Source of the DNA: Nitrospirota bacterium
GTDB lineage: Bacteria; Nitrospirota; Nitrospiria; Nitrospirales; Nitrospiraceae
DNA length: 64,000 nt
Reading direction: 5' to 3'
Assembly (NCBI GenBank): GCA_040755395.1
Contig: JBFMAX010000016.1
Coordinates: 1-64,000, forward strand
Below are positions 34,817 to 43,711 of the stretch, one piece after another. The stretch's first letter is position 1, and the number at the start of each line of letters is the position of its first letter. The notes beneath the pieces are model-generated. The model made no database searches. It was given only the letters and a program-made list of their open reading frames with translations, and was not told the origin of the DNA. The translations under genes were made by a program, and so were the position numbers.

Positions 34817-37273
34817 CTAAGCTCCGCCCGGCACCGACGGTGCCGGCTGCGGCCGGCCATAGGGACCGCCGGGGGAAGCCCAAGGCAGGCCGCGTTCGCC
34901 CATCAACAGTGGGCTGAGGATCGTGCGCAAGACCGCGGTACCGAAGTTTTCGGTCCAACCCACGCCGGTCAGACTCAACATGAAATTGTACTGCGCCCGG
35001 TCGGGGAATTGCAGATAGTACAACCCCAGCGACCAGCACTTGCACGGATTCTGATACAGAGCGACCACGTCGTACTCCGGGCTCCGACCGTTCTTGACGT
35101 CATAGTACCCCTTAGCTCCGACGGTCCACCCCCACGGTGTCCGGAACGCGCCTCCTGCAGTCACGAACTGAATCTCCGGCGTCGGCGCAAACACTTCGTT
35201 GAACGAGATCGGATTCCAGATGTCTCCGCGCCGCACGCGGTTACCGTCACGGGTATGACGCTGCCCGATTTCCACATACCACAGGTTCTGCCGCTGGAAG
35301 CGGAGATCCGTGTTCCACTGGCTCATGGTTCCACGGTACGGATCGAAGAAGGCGTCAACCACGAGGTACGTGTTCAATGCCGGAAGCTGTTCGATCCCGG
35401 CGGACCCGCCTTTGGCGAACGCCTGCCCGGACGCAGGCACGACCTGGGGAGTCGTGTTTCCGATCACCGCTCTCAGCCACACATCGGAAAACTTCTTTCC
35501 GTCGATCGCCACCGTGGCCGGCACAAGCGGCTGGGTCACGGACCCGAACTCCGGCAACACGCCGGGCGTAAAATCCCTGGCCCGAGTCTGGACGGCGCCG
35601 ACGCGGTAGCTTTGCGCCAGCGTCAAGTCCAACCAGTTGAAACTACCCCCTCGTGCCTCATGCTCGAGGAGCCGGCTCCGCAGCGAATAGGTCAGCAGGC
35701 TTTTCTTCGGCAAATCGTCCACCTGATCGATCTGCGTAATCCGCGATTGATCGGTCGGCGGCACGTATTCATAGATCACGCCGGGTTCGATCGTGTGCAG
35801 GAATGCTCCACCGTCGCTCGTCCGGAACCGGCGCGCCAGCTTGGAGGTCGCCTCCAGTGCAGCCCACAACGTCTCGCGATGCACCGATTCTTCCGTGCGT
35901 ACGCCGCGCGTGTAATAGACCTCCCGCACTTTGAGTCGCGGCTTCAGGCCGATGACATGGCCGATGCCGAGCGTCTCCGTGGACAAGCTGGGCATGATAT
36001 CCACACGATTCTGTGTGAAGCCCTGGTCGCGATAGAAGTTCACGAAGTTCGTGTCCATCCCGAGGAGCACCGGACCGCCGAACGGCGAAAAGTTGGACGC
36101 CGTGTAGCCGAACTCCGGAAGCCGCTGGAAGGTGTCGCTGCCGCCCGATTGCAGAGGCTGGAGGTATTGGCCGAGCAGATAGAGATTGCCGTAGGGCACA
36201 CGCTGACTGCCGAGCAGATTGGATTCCCCGCTGGGCAACGCCCGTTGGGCGCCGGAATTGCTGAGTTGTTGCAGATAATCGGGGTCCGTTACGAGAAACG
36301 CCTGGGCGCGAATGAGCAGGTCGGGATTGACCTGCTGGACGTGAGTCCCGCTGATCAACGCCCGTGTTCGCTTGACGTCCGCCCCCACCGGACTGACCCC
36401 GGCGACGTTGGGCAACGTCTGCTGTTGCAGCGCACTGATCAGCCACTGGCCCCGCGATTTGCGATCCAGCACGTACCGATATTCGAGGTCGCCGCCATAT
36501 CCGAGATCGCTGTAGTACTGCGGCGAGAGGGTCAAGTCTTGGCTGGGGTTGATGGCCCAAAAGTAGCTCTGCCGGAGGCTCGCTCCGAAGCGATTGTCGT
36601 ATCCGACATTGGGGATCAGAAACCCGCTCTTGCGGGTGCTGAGCGGGTATGTGAGGGTCGGGATCGGCACGACCGGCACGTCATTGACGCACAGCCACGC
36701 GCCTTTGAGTGCCACGCTTTCCCCGGCGTTGACGTCGACATCATCGAACGTGAAACGCCAGGCGGGAACCGCTCCCTCCATGGCATCGCAGTTGGTGAAC
36801 GATCCATTTTTGGCTCGATAATGATCTTCCGAGAAGCGCTGGAGCAGACGACCCGTCACGAACGTATTGGTCGGCCGCAGATAAACCTGACCGTTGATGA
36901 CGACTCCCGCCTCGGTATTGACGTTCAGCTCCAGCCGCTCGGCCCATACGTCCGCCTTCGGATCGGACAAATGCGCATGGCCTGTCGCGATCAGGATGCC
37001 AGGCAGCATTCTGACGGTCACATGATCGGCCGTCAGGCGGACTGCGCCTTGGACAATGACTACGGACCCGTCGGCTTCGTACGTTTCCAGCTCTTTCAGA
37101 TAGTCGATACGGTTGGCGGTGATCTCGATCGGTTGTGCGGCGGCGGGAGTCGCGGTTGCGGTCGCCGGTTTGGCCGGTCCGCCCGCACCCCACGCGAGCG
37201 AAACCCAACCCATCAGAACCCCTGTCAGCGCACAGCACGCCCACCCGCTGACCGACCCGGGCCGTCGACCCAT
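34817..37273 (-). CDS. lptD: LPS-assembly protein LptD
   Basis: This 818-residue outer-membrane protein inserts lipopolysaccharide at the cell surface. The signal peptide is at about residues 8-30. The OstA/LptA-like jelly-roll follows (IEITANRIDYLKELETYEADGSVVIVQGAVRLTADHVT near residue 50). The remainder is a beta-barrel with many aromatic strands and the LptD_C region GFLIPNVGYDNRFG. It starts 1 nt from folC, closing a probable MBL-accD-folC-lptD operon. Length is typical. The strand opposite also carries a long ORF that I reject. Confidence 0.93.
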   Translation of the reverse strand: MGRRPGSVSGWACCALTGVLMGWVSLAWGAGGPAKPATATATPAAAQPIEITANRIDYLKELETYEADGSVVIVQGAVRLTADHVTVRMLPGILIATGHAHLSDPKADVWAERLELNVNTEAGVVINGQVYLRPTNTFVTGRLLQRFSEDHYRAKNGSFTNCDAMEGAVPAWRFTFDDVDVNAGESVALKGAWLCVNDVPVVPIPTLTYPLSTRKSGFLIPNVGYDNRFGASLRQSYFWAINPSQDLTLSPQYYSDLGYGGDLEYRYVLDRKSRGQWLISALQQQTLPNVAGVSPVGADVKRTRALISGTHVQQVNPDLLIRAQAFLVTDPDYLQQLSNSGAQRALPSGESNLLGSQRVPYGNLYLLGQYLQPLQSGGSDTFQRLPEFGYTASNFSPFGGPVLLGMDTNFVNFYRDQGFTQNRVDIMPSLSTETLGIGHVIGLKPRLKVREVYYTRGVRTEESVHRETLWAALEATSKLARRFRTSDGGAFLHTIEPGVIYEYVPPTDQSRITQIDQVDDLPKKSLLTYSLRSRLLEHEARGGSFNWLDLTLAQSYRVGAVQTRARDFTPGVLPEFGSVTQPLVPATVAIDGKKFSDVWLRAVIGNTTPQVVPASGQAFAKGGSAGIEQLPALNTYLVVDAFFDPYRGTMSQWNTDLRFQRQNLWYVEIGQRHTRDGNRVRRGDIWNPISFNEVFAPTPEIQFVTAGGAFRTPWGWTVGAKGYYDVKNGRSPEYDVVALYQNPCKCWSLGLYYLQFPDRAQYNFMLSLTGVGWTENFGTAVLRTILSPLLMGERGLPWASPGGPYGRPQPAPSVPGGA

Positions 37274-37274
37274 C

Positions 37275-38570
37275 TCAACCCCGGAGAGGCGAGAGCCAAC
37301 AGCCGCGCAAGAGGGCCTTGATATCGCCCACCAGCATCAGGGAACCGGTGACGCAGATCAGATCGGACGGAGCGGCCAAGCGCTTGGCCAGCGCCAGCGC
37401 GTCGGCGGCCTGCGGAACCGCATGGGCGGAGGGAATCAGGTCGGCAAGCGAGAGACGGAGATCCTCGGCGCGGGCCGCTCGGGCGATGTCCGCTTGGGTC
37501 AACACGACCTCGTCCACAACCGGAAGCAGCCTGGCTAGAAAGCCGCGGTGATCTTTGTCCCGCATCATGCCGAGCACCAGGATCACCCGCGAACCCGGAT
37601 ACTGGCGGCGATACCGGCTCAAGTACTCGGCAACCGCCTCGGCCGCCGACGGGTTATGCGCGCCGTCCACCAAGACGGTCGGCTCCCGCTCGATCACCTC
37701 CAACCGCCCCTCCCATCGCACGGACCTGAGACCGGCACGAATCTCCGGCTCCGAAACCGGCAATCCGCGGACGCCGGCCGCTTCAATCATCGCCAGCGCG
37801 CAAGCGGCGTTGTCCAGTTGATGACGTCCTTCCAGCGGGCAGGAAAGCTGATCATAGCGGGACGCCACCCCTTCGTACCGAAAGCTCGCCGGGTTCTCTC
37901 CTTCGACCTTAAAATCACGATTCAGCCGTGCAATGGAAGCCCGGTGTTGCGACGCAACGGCCTCGATGACCGTGAAGGCCTCCGCGGGCACCGAACCGAC
38001 GATCAGCGGGACGCCCGGCTTGACGATGCCGGCCTTTTCCGACGCGATCGCGTCCACCGTACGGCCGAGGTACTCTTCGTGATCCAGCGCGACCGTGGTG
38101 ATGACCGTGACCAGCGGCTCGACGATATTGGTGGCGTCGTACCGGCCTCCCATACCCACTTCCAGCACGGCCACGTCCACCTCGGCATCGGCGAAGTGTT
38201 GAAATGCCATCGCGGTGGTGAACTCGAAGAAGGTCGGGGAGCAATCGGCTTGGACGAGTTCGCGGATGCGCTCGGTCAACTCCGCCACCTGCGCTTCTCC
38301 GATCAGCTCGCCGTTGACGCGGATGCGTTCGCGAAAATCGACCAGATGGGGCGACGTGTAGAGGCCGACGCGGTACCCCGCCGCCTGCAGGATCGCTGCG
38401 GCGACGGCCGCGGTCGAACCCTTGCCGTTGGTCCCTCCGATATGCAGCGTACGGTACCGCCGCTGCGGCTCACCCAAGCGGGCCGCCAACAGACGCATGT
38501 TCTCCAGCCCAAGTTTGATCCCGTGCTTCTGGAGGCCGTAGAGAAACTCGACAACGGATTCGTAGGACAT
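37275..38570 (-). CDS. folC: Bifunctional folylpolyglutamate/dihydrofolate synthase
   Basis: This 431-residue Mur-ligase-family enzyme adds glutamate to dihydropteroate and folates. ATP-binding TNGKGSTAA is at about residue 46, followed by TSPHLVDFRERI and VLEVGMGGRYDATN. The catalytic/ligation region includes VLVDGAHNP in the C-terminal domain. It is cytoplasmic and of normal length, between accD and lptD. A second folate-pathway gene (folB fusion) lies at 43712. Confidence 0.95.
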   Translation of the reverse strand: MSYESVVEFLYGLQKHGIKLGLENMRLLAARLGEPQRRYRTLHIGGTNGKGSTAAVAAAILQAAGYRVGLYTSPHLVDFRERIRVNGELIGEAQVAELTERIRELVQADCSPTFFEFTTAMAFQHFADAEVDVAVLEVGMGGRYDATNIVEPLVTVITTVALDHEEYLGRTVDAIASEKAGIVKPGVPLIVGSVPAEAFTVIEAVASQHRASIARLNRDFKVEGENPASFRYEGVASRYDQLSCPLEGRHQLDNAACALAMIEAAGVRGLPVSEPEIRAGLRSVRWEGRLEVIEREPTVLVDGAHNPSAAEAVAEYLSRYRRQYPGSRVILVLGMMRDKDHRGFLARLLPVVDEVVLTQADIARAARAEDLRLSLADLIPSAHAVPQAADALALAKRLAAPSDLICVTGSLMLVGDIKALLRGCWLSPLRG

Positions 38571-38601
38571 CGCGATCGGCTCGGTGCGGGCGGGTGCGAA
38601 G

Positions 38602-39438
38602 CTAAAAGTGGGCCACCAGCGTGCTCAGCGTTTCTTTCAGTTGCTTGCGCTCGACGATCATATCCACCATGCCGTGCTCCAACAGGAACTCGGCCCGCTG
38701 GAACTGGTCGGGCAACTGCTGTTTGATCGTCTGTTCGATGACGCGAGGGCCGGCGAACCCGATCAGAGCTTTCGGCTCCGCGATGATCACATCGCCCAAC
38801 ATCGCCACGCTGGCCGTCACGCCGCCGAACGTCGGATCGGCCAGCACCGAAATAAACGGCAGTTTGGCTTCGCCGAGTTTCGCGATCGCCGCCGAGGTTT
38901 TCGCCATCTGCATCAGCGAGAGAATGCCCTCCTGCATCCGCGCGCCGCCCGACGTCGTGACCATAATCACCGACAGGCGGGCGGCCAGCGCCCGATCGAC
39001 CGCGCGACAAATCTTCTCCCCGACCACGGAGCCCATGCTGCCGCCCATAAACCCGAAATCGAAGACGCACAGGGCCACCCGCTTACCGTTGATCGAGCCT
39101 TCTCCGATCACGATCGCGTCCTTGCGGCCCGTTTTTTCCTGCTGAGCCTTCACCCGTTCACGGTATGAGCGGGTATCGTGAAACCCCAATGGATCCTGCG
39201 GCTCCAGTTCCGCGTCCCACTCTTTGAATGTCCCCAGGTCCACCAGGAGGGAGATACGCTCCATGACGGAAATGGGAAAATGGTAATCGCACTTGGGGCA
39301 GACCTTGTTGTTGCGTTCGACTTCTTTGCGATAGACGATTTCTCGGCAGTGATTGCACTTCAGCCACATGCCCTCCGCGACCTTCGCCCGTCGCGGCCCT
39401 TCGGTATCGGCCGATTTCTGTTTTTTAAACCACGCCAT
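38602..39438 (-). CDS. accD: Acetyl-CoA carboxylase carboxyltransferase beta subunit
   Basis: The 278-residue protein has the N-terminal zinc ribbon (CNHC near residue 28 and CPKC near 47) and the carboxyltransferase fold with [10 protein letters not shown]-type oxyanion loop ([12 protein letters not shown]), [11 protein letters not shown] and PTFGGVTAS. It transfers CO2 from carboxybiotin to acetyl-CoA for fatty-acid synthesis with AccA. accA is not in the window. The pairing with folC is common in bacteria. Confidence 0.96.
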   Translation of the reverse strand: MAWFKKQKSADTEGPRRAKVAEGMWLKCNHCREIVYRKEVERNNKVCPKCDYHFPISVMERISLLVDLGTFKEWDAELEPQDPLGFHDTRSYRERVKAQQEKTGRKDAIVIGEGSINGKRVALCVFDFGFMGGSMGSVVGEKICRAVDRALAARLSVIMVTTSGGARMQEGILSLMQMAKTSAAIAKLGEAKLPFISVLADPTFGGVTASVAMLGDVIIAEPKALIGFAGPRVIEQTIKQQLPDQFQRAEFLLEHGMVDMIVERKQLKETLSTLVAHF

Positions 39439-39451
39439 GGCTCTTGACCTC

Positions 39452-40249
39452 TTAGACGACGATCTCCTGCCCTTCTTCCAAGACAGTCAGATTCGGCAGA
39501 TTCAGATCGCCGAGTTCGTGGATGATCCGATCCCTGAACCGGGGTTTCATGTGGTACACGTACAGCGCAAGATCCGAACGGCCGATCTTACGGAATTCCT
39601 CCGCCAGAAGTGCAGGCGTGAGATGCTTGGTGAGTCTGGCCAATTCCTCCATCTCGTTCGGGAAAGAGGTCTCGATGAAGGCCGCTTTCAGAGTCGGAAA
39701 GCCCGCCGCCGTACGCCAAAGCTGGTCCGTCCGGTACGTATCGCCGCTATAGAGCACCGTCGTCTCGCCGTCGGTCAGCACGAATCCGACCGTCGGCACC
39801 AGATGGTTCACCGGAACAGGAATCACGGTCAAACCAGACAGCCGGGCTTCCTTGCCGGCCGTGAGCGGGCACGAGACGAAGACCGGCCGTTCAGGGTCGG
39901 GCAACCGGAAGAAGTCGGGATAGACCTCGCCGTTGAAGATGTGGGCTTCCAGCCCTTTGAGCACTTCGGGGATGCCGGCGACACCTACCGGACCGTCCGA
40001 TTCGCCGACCAAATTGTCGGCGAGCGTCGGCAATCCTTTGATATGGTCGAAATGGAGATGAGACAGCAGGACGTGACGAATCTGCTTCTGCTCGACCAAC
40101 CGGAGCTGCGAGCCGATGGTGCCCGCGTCGACCAGTACGGTTCCATTGACTAGAAACCCGCAGGTCCCGCACTGCAGCGGTCCGCGCGCCCCATCCAAGA
40201 GCTGGTCAGAACCGTGACACCCCAGCACTCGGATCTTCACGAGCGGCAC
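39452..40249 (-). CDS. MBL-fold hydrolase, class II cAMP phosphodiesterase-like
   Basis: The 265-residue metallo-beta-lactamase-fold protein has the metal-binding motif [10 protein letters not shown] (about residues 63-72), later [18 protein letters not shown] and a terminal-domain HMKPRF. This pattern resembles PDE class II cyclic-nucleotide phosphodiesterases and Trypsin-unrelated MBL relatives. Substrate is not fixed by sequence. It starts the probable operon with accD. Confidence 0.82.
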   Translation of the reverse strand: MPLVKIRVLGCHGSDQLLDGARGPLQCGTCGFLVNGTVLVDAGTIGSQLRLVEQKQIRHVLLSHLHFDHIKGLPTLADNLVGESDGPVGVAGIPEVLKGLEAHIFNGEVYPDFFRLPDPERPVFVSCPLTAGKEARLSGLTVIPVPVNHLVPTVGFVLTDGETTVLYSGDTYRTDQLWRTAAGFPTLKAAFIETSFPNEMEELARLTKHLTPALLAEEFRKIGRSDLALYVYHMKPRFRDRIIHELGDLNLPNLTVLEEGQEIVV

Positions 40250-40387
40250 CCCGTCGACCGATCATCGCGTTGGCGGCCTCCTCCCGTCATCGCACGCACA
40301 GGGTCGAAGATTATCACACCCTTTCCGACTTCGCACGAAGAAAGCTGTGGTGAGCCGGATGGGCCTCCGGGCTGGATTACGGCTTCG

Positions 40388-41095
40388 TTACAACGACCCT
40401 CCGCCGAGTCCGATACGAACCATCATGGCGACTCCCAAACCGATGCTCCCCAGGCTGGCAAGTCCCTGCACCGCCCAATAAGCCCGGCGACCGAAGGACA
40501 GCGACCAGACGACAGGAACGCTGAGCGCGAGTCCCACCAGCATCATCCCGAAAATGGACCCGGCGCCGAACACGAGAATGTAAGCCATTCCTTCGCCCAC
40601 GGTGCGTACGGCGGCGAGCACCGCCAGAAGGAGCGCGGCGGAGCCGGCCAGGCCGTGGGCCATACCGATCAGCAACGGCTGAAGCGAATGTTTCAGCCAG
40701 TGTGCGTGAATGTGATCGGCGCCGAATCGATGACTGTGGAAGTGAAGGTGTCGTTCGCCGTCGTGCTCGTGGGTGTGCAGGTGCCACCCTTCACGGAACA
40801 TCTTGAGCGCCAGCGATACCCCAAGTGCCACCAGCATTGCTCCGACTCCGAACTCACAGGCTTCCGCCAAGCGACTGGAAATCGTCACATTCATCGCCAT
40901 GACGACGCAGCCCACCACGAGCAGCGTCACGGTATGTCCCAGACCCCACCAGAATCCGATCAGTCCGGAAGCCTTAAAAGTCGGCCGCTGAGCCAACACG
41001 GTGGAGACGGCCGCCAGATGGTCGGCATCCAGCGCATGGCGAAGCCCCAGCACGAAGCCGAGACCCAGAATTGTGAGGAGTTGGGTGTCCAGCAT
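40388..41095 (-). CDS. Nickel/cobalt transporter-like membrane protein (NiCoT/UreH type)
   Basis: This product of about 235 residues has six or so TM helices and the metal-transport signature RHALDADHLAA (about residues 18-28). A His-rich cytoplasmic loop (THEHDGERHLHFHSH and following HIHAH) probably binds Ni2+ or Co2+. The ATG at 41095 gives the family N-terminus but has a weak ribosome-binding site. A TTG at 41167 overlapping the moaA stop (TTGA) would add 24 residues and couple translation. The 3' neighbour is a non-coding gap. Confidence 0.82.
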   Translation of the reverse strand: MLDTQLLTILGLGFVLGLRHALDADHLAAVSTVLAQRPTFKASGLIGFWWGLGHTVTLLVVGCVVMAMNVTISSRLAEACEFGVGAMLVALGVSLALKMFREGWHLHTHEHDGERHLHFHSHRFGADHIHAHWLKHSLQPLLIGMAHGLAGSAALLLAVLAAVRTVGEGMAYILVFGAGSIFGMMLVGLALSVPVVWSLSFGRRAYWAVQGLASLGSIGLGVAMMVRIGLGGGSL

Positions 41096-41163
41096 GAAGG
41101 AAAGGAATTGTATGGAAGCGGCTGAACGGCGCCGTCCGGTCAATGGAACGGGGCGGACCAGGG

Positions 41164-42216
41164 TCAACCCCCTCGGGCATGCATCTCAAGATGGGGGTCC
41201 TCGCGAAGCCGCTCGATCTCGATCAACCGCTCCTCCCGAAGCCCGAATTGCTCCAGGGCCTTGCGCTCCTCAGCGCCTCGATCCTTGCGATGCCGCCAGC
41301 CGGAGCGAATGAGCGCTATCAGATCATCCCGCGAGGCGCCGGCGCGGAGGGGGGCGCGCAGATCGATCCCGTCCTTCGCATACAGACAGAGATACCACAG
41401 GCCGTCCGCGGTCACCCGGCTCCGGTCGCAGGTCGCGCAGAAGGGCGTGGTCGTCGACGCGATGATCCCGAACGTCGTGCCGTCAGGCAGGGTGAAGCGC
41501 TGGGCCGGCGCGGAGCTTTCCTCGATCACGGGCTCGATGGGACCGTATCGGCGGGTCAGCCGGTCGAGGATTTCGGCGCGGGAGAGGACCTTTTCCATGG
41601 ACCAGTCGGTCGCGCCCCCGACATCCATGTATTCGATGAAACGGACTTCAGCGCCGACGTGTTTGCCGTACTCGATGAGGTCCGCCAACTCGTCGTCGTT
41701 GTACCCCTTGATCGCCACCGTGTCCAGTTTCAGATTCTGGAACCCGGTCCGCACCACCGCATCGATCCCTTCCAGCACTTGCCGGTGGGTGTCTCGCCGG
41801 GTCAAGGCGCGGAACCGATCGGGACGCAGCGTATCCAGACTGACCGTGACGCGATGCAAGCCGGCATAGTACAGCGCTTCCGCCTGATCGGCCATCAGCA
41901 CGCCGTTCGTCGTCAGCGCGATGTCCTTGATACGCCGGTTCTGCGTCAGCATCCGGACGAAGATCGGCAGATCCTTCCGGAGCAGGGGCTCGCCCCCCGT
42001 CAACCGTACCTTGTCCACGCCGAGTTCCGTGAACACATCGGTGAGCGCGTAGAGTTCCTCGAAACTCAGGATGGTTTCGCGGGGCAACCAGGTGTAGTCC
42101 TCCTCCGGCATGCAGTATTTGCAGCGGAGGTTGCACCGGTCGGTGACCGAAAGACGCAGGCTCTTCAGCGGCCTGCCGAAGACATCGCCGACCGTCATGG
42201 GAGTATGAGCGGACAT
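41164..42216 (-). CDS. moaA: GTP 3',8-cyclase MoaA
   Basis: This radical-SAM enzyme starts molybdenum cofactor synthesis by rearranging GTP. The N-terminal [4Fe-4S] cluster ligands are in DRCNLRCKYC (Cys28, 32 and 35), SAM-binding GGEPLL follows, and the C-terminal cluster lies in FCATCDRSR with a third Cys about 13 residues on. The protein ends ARGG, the conserved Gly-Gly tail needed by MoaA. I start it at the ATG at 42216; a GTG at 42273 lies inside heptamer DNA. Confidence 0.93.
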   Translation of the reverse strand: MSAHTPMTVGDVFGRPLKSLRLSVTDRCNLRCKYCMPEEDYTWLPRETILSFEELYALTDVFTELGVDKVRLTGGEPLLRKDLPIFVRMLTQNRRIKDIALTTNGVLMADQAEALYYAGLHRVTVSLDTLRPDRFRALTRRDTHRQVLEGIDAVVRTGFQNLKLDTVAIKGYNDDELADLIEYGKHVGAEVRFIEYMDVGGATDWSMEKVLSRAEILDRLTRRYGPIEPVIEESSAPAQRFTLPDGTTFGIIASTTTPFCATCDRSRVTADGLWYLCLYAKDGIDLRAPLRAGASRDDLIALIRSGWRHRKDRGAEERKALEQFGLREERLIEIERLREDPHLEMHARGG

Positions 42217-42224
42217 GCGTTGTG

Positions 42225-42276
42225 GTGGTCGTCCGTGATTCGCTGTTCGTTCGCCTTCCGCCTCACGCTTCACGTC
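42225..42276. repeat. Degenerate heptamer array between moaDE and moaA
   Basis: Period-7 units (GTGATTC, GCTGTTC, GTTCGCC, TTCCGCC, TCACGCT, TCACGTC) fill the gap upstream of moaA. Confidence 0.5.
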
Positions 42277-42996
42277 CTAAGGATGCTCTTCGACCCAGAC
42301 CTCGCCTTCCGGCGTATGTTCGAGTTTCCAAATCGGGGTGATCTGTTTCAGTTCGTCGATCGCCCACTTGCAGGCGCGGAACGCCTCCGCGCGATGCTCG
42401 GCGCCGACCACGATCAGCACGATGTTCTCGCCGATTCCGATGTCGCCGTACCGATGCAAAATGAGCACGTCGATGACATCGAACTCCTTGAGCGCCCGCT
42501 CGCGGATCTCGCGCAGCTTCTTCTGGGCCATCCCTTCGTAGTATTCGAAGGTGATGCCGCTTACATCCCGCCCTTTCGATCGATCTCGGGCGGTGCCGAG
42601 AAAGATCGCGATGCCGCCGATACGCGTGGATCGGCTGCGCACCCGGGCGATCTCTTCGTCGACTGAAAAATTGTCGCGCTGCACGCGGACGAACATGGCA
42701 TCGTCTCCGCGCGGCGACCCGTTTCCGCTCTCGTGTGTCATGGGTGCCCCACCTGCGAAAGGCGGCAACAACGCCACCTCGTCGCCTTCGTTGATTTCGG
42801 TGTCCTCGCTTGCGATGGTTTGGTTCACTGACACCAAGACTTTCTTTTTGTGGATCAACTCGCCGATCCGGGGATACTGCGCGTCCAGCGCCCCGATCAA
42901 ATCCTTGACCCGCCGGCCGGACGCCGGCGCCACCGACAGCTCGCCTTGGTTATTCGCGAGCGACTTCGTCATGCCGAACAGTTTGACGACGATCAT
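42277..42996 (-). CDS. MoaD-MoaE fusion, molybdopterin synthase
   Basis: This 239-residue protein joins MoaD (about residues 1-86) to MoaE (about 100-239). MoaD reads IVVKLFGMTKSL, then NEGDEVALLPPFAGG at 71-85. MoaE reads FLGTARDRSKGRDVSGITFEYYEGMA, HRYGDIGIGE and RAEAFRACKWAIDELKQ, with catalytic Lys in the last motif. MoaD normally ends in Gly-Gly that becomes a thiocarboxylate, but here the GG is internal. Cleavage after GG may occur, as described for Mycobacterium tuberculosis MoaX. The start at 42996 gives the MoaD N-terminus; the longer frame is repeat DNA. Confidence 0.92.
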   Translation of the reverse strand: MIVVKLFGMTKSLANNQGELSVAPASGRRVKDLIGALDAQYPRIGELIHKKKVLVSVNQTIASEDTEINEGDEVALLPPFAGGAPMTHESGNGSPRGDDAMFVRVQRDNFSVDEEIARVRSRSTRIGGIAIFLGTARDRSKGRDVSGITFEYYEGMAQKKLREIRERALKEFDVIDVLILHRYGDIGIGENIVLIVVGAEHRAEAFRACKWAIDELKQITPIWKLEHTPEGEVWVEEHP

Positions 42997-43008
42997 CGAA
43001 CCGATACT

Positions 43009-43095
43009 GGGGAATGAGGAATTGGGATGAGGAATTCCCACCTGGCCTGATCGCTTATCGAATTCCTCATTCCACATTCCTCATTCATCATTCCC
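43009..43095. repeat. Heptamer hairpin between moaC and moaDE
   Basis: The left arm GGAATGAGGAATTGGGATGA-type (43010-43039) and the right arm (43060-43095) are strongly complementary, with GAATTC at the inner boundary. The loop is about 20 nt. Confidence 0.8.
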
Positions 43096-43579
43096 TTCTA
43101 TACGCGCCCGACTTCCCGCCGGCCTTCGACAGCAGGCAGATATCGCTGAAACTCATGCCGCGATCCACGGCCTTGCACATATCATAAATGGTCAACGCCG
43201 CCACCGAGACGGCGGTCATCGCCTCCATCTCCACTCCGGTTTGACCGGTCGTCTTGACGGTCGCGGTGATCGTGATCGCGCACCGGCCGTCCCGATCGGG
43301 TTGCGGATCTTCCTTGAACGAGATGTCCACGCTGGTCAGCAGAAGCGGATGGCACATGGGGATCAGATCGGGAGTCCGTTTGGCGCCCATGACCCCGGCG
43401 ACCTGCGCCACAGCCAGCACGTCTCCTTTGGCGATCTTGCCCCGCTGAATCTTTTCGAGCGTCTCAGGTTTGAGGCAGACCTTCGCTTGCGCCGAGGCGA
43501 CCCGTTCGGTCGAATCCTTGCCGGTCACATCGACCATCCGCGCTCGTCCCGCCTCGTTAAAGTGCGTAAACTCAGCCAT
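43088..43579 (-). CDS. moaC: Cyclic pyranopterin monophosphate synthase MoaC
   Basis: The 163-residue enzyme converts 3',8-cyclo-GTP to cPMP. Family motifs are present: [27 protein letters not shown] (about residue 80) and [27 protein letters not shown], with the catalytic Lys and Asp in CKAVDRG. It heads a moaC-moaDE-moaA-transporter run on the minus strand. A good promoter lies 39-68 nt upstream. Confidence 0.95.
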   Translation of the reverse strand: MAEFTHFNEAGRARMVDVTGKDSTERVASAQAKVCLKPETLEKIQRGKIAKGDVLAVAQVAGVMGAKRTPDLIPMCHPLLLTSVDISFKEDPQPDRDGRCAITITATVKTTGQTGVEMEAMTAVSVAALTIYDMCKAVDRGMSFSDICLLSKAGGKSGAYRRE

Positions 43580-43617
43580 TTTCCTCGGTGAATCAGGACG
43601 TTGCGAGTGCGTGGAGA

Positions 43618-43647
43618 ATTATAGGAGCCGCTGAAAAGAGGAGTCAA
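43618..43647 (-). promoter_or_regulatory. Candidate moaC promoter
   Basis: On the minus strand, TTGACT (43642-43647) is followed after 18 nt by TATAAT (43618-43623), with the ATG at 43579. Confidence 0.68.
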
Positions 43648-43711
43648 GCGCGAAGATATCCGGATGGGTATCTAGTCCGTTGCTTGACACCTTTCTGAAT
43701 GATCAACGAGA

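Noticed and set aside
34805-37321. 838-codon plus-strand ORF opposite lptD
   Set aside because: It is fully antisense to a recognisable LptD gene. Its predicted protein is rich in His, Arg and Gln without motifs. GC-rich DNA often leaves the opposite frame open.
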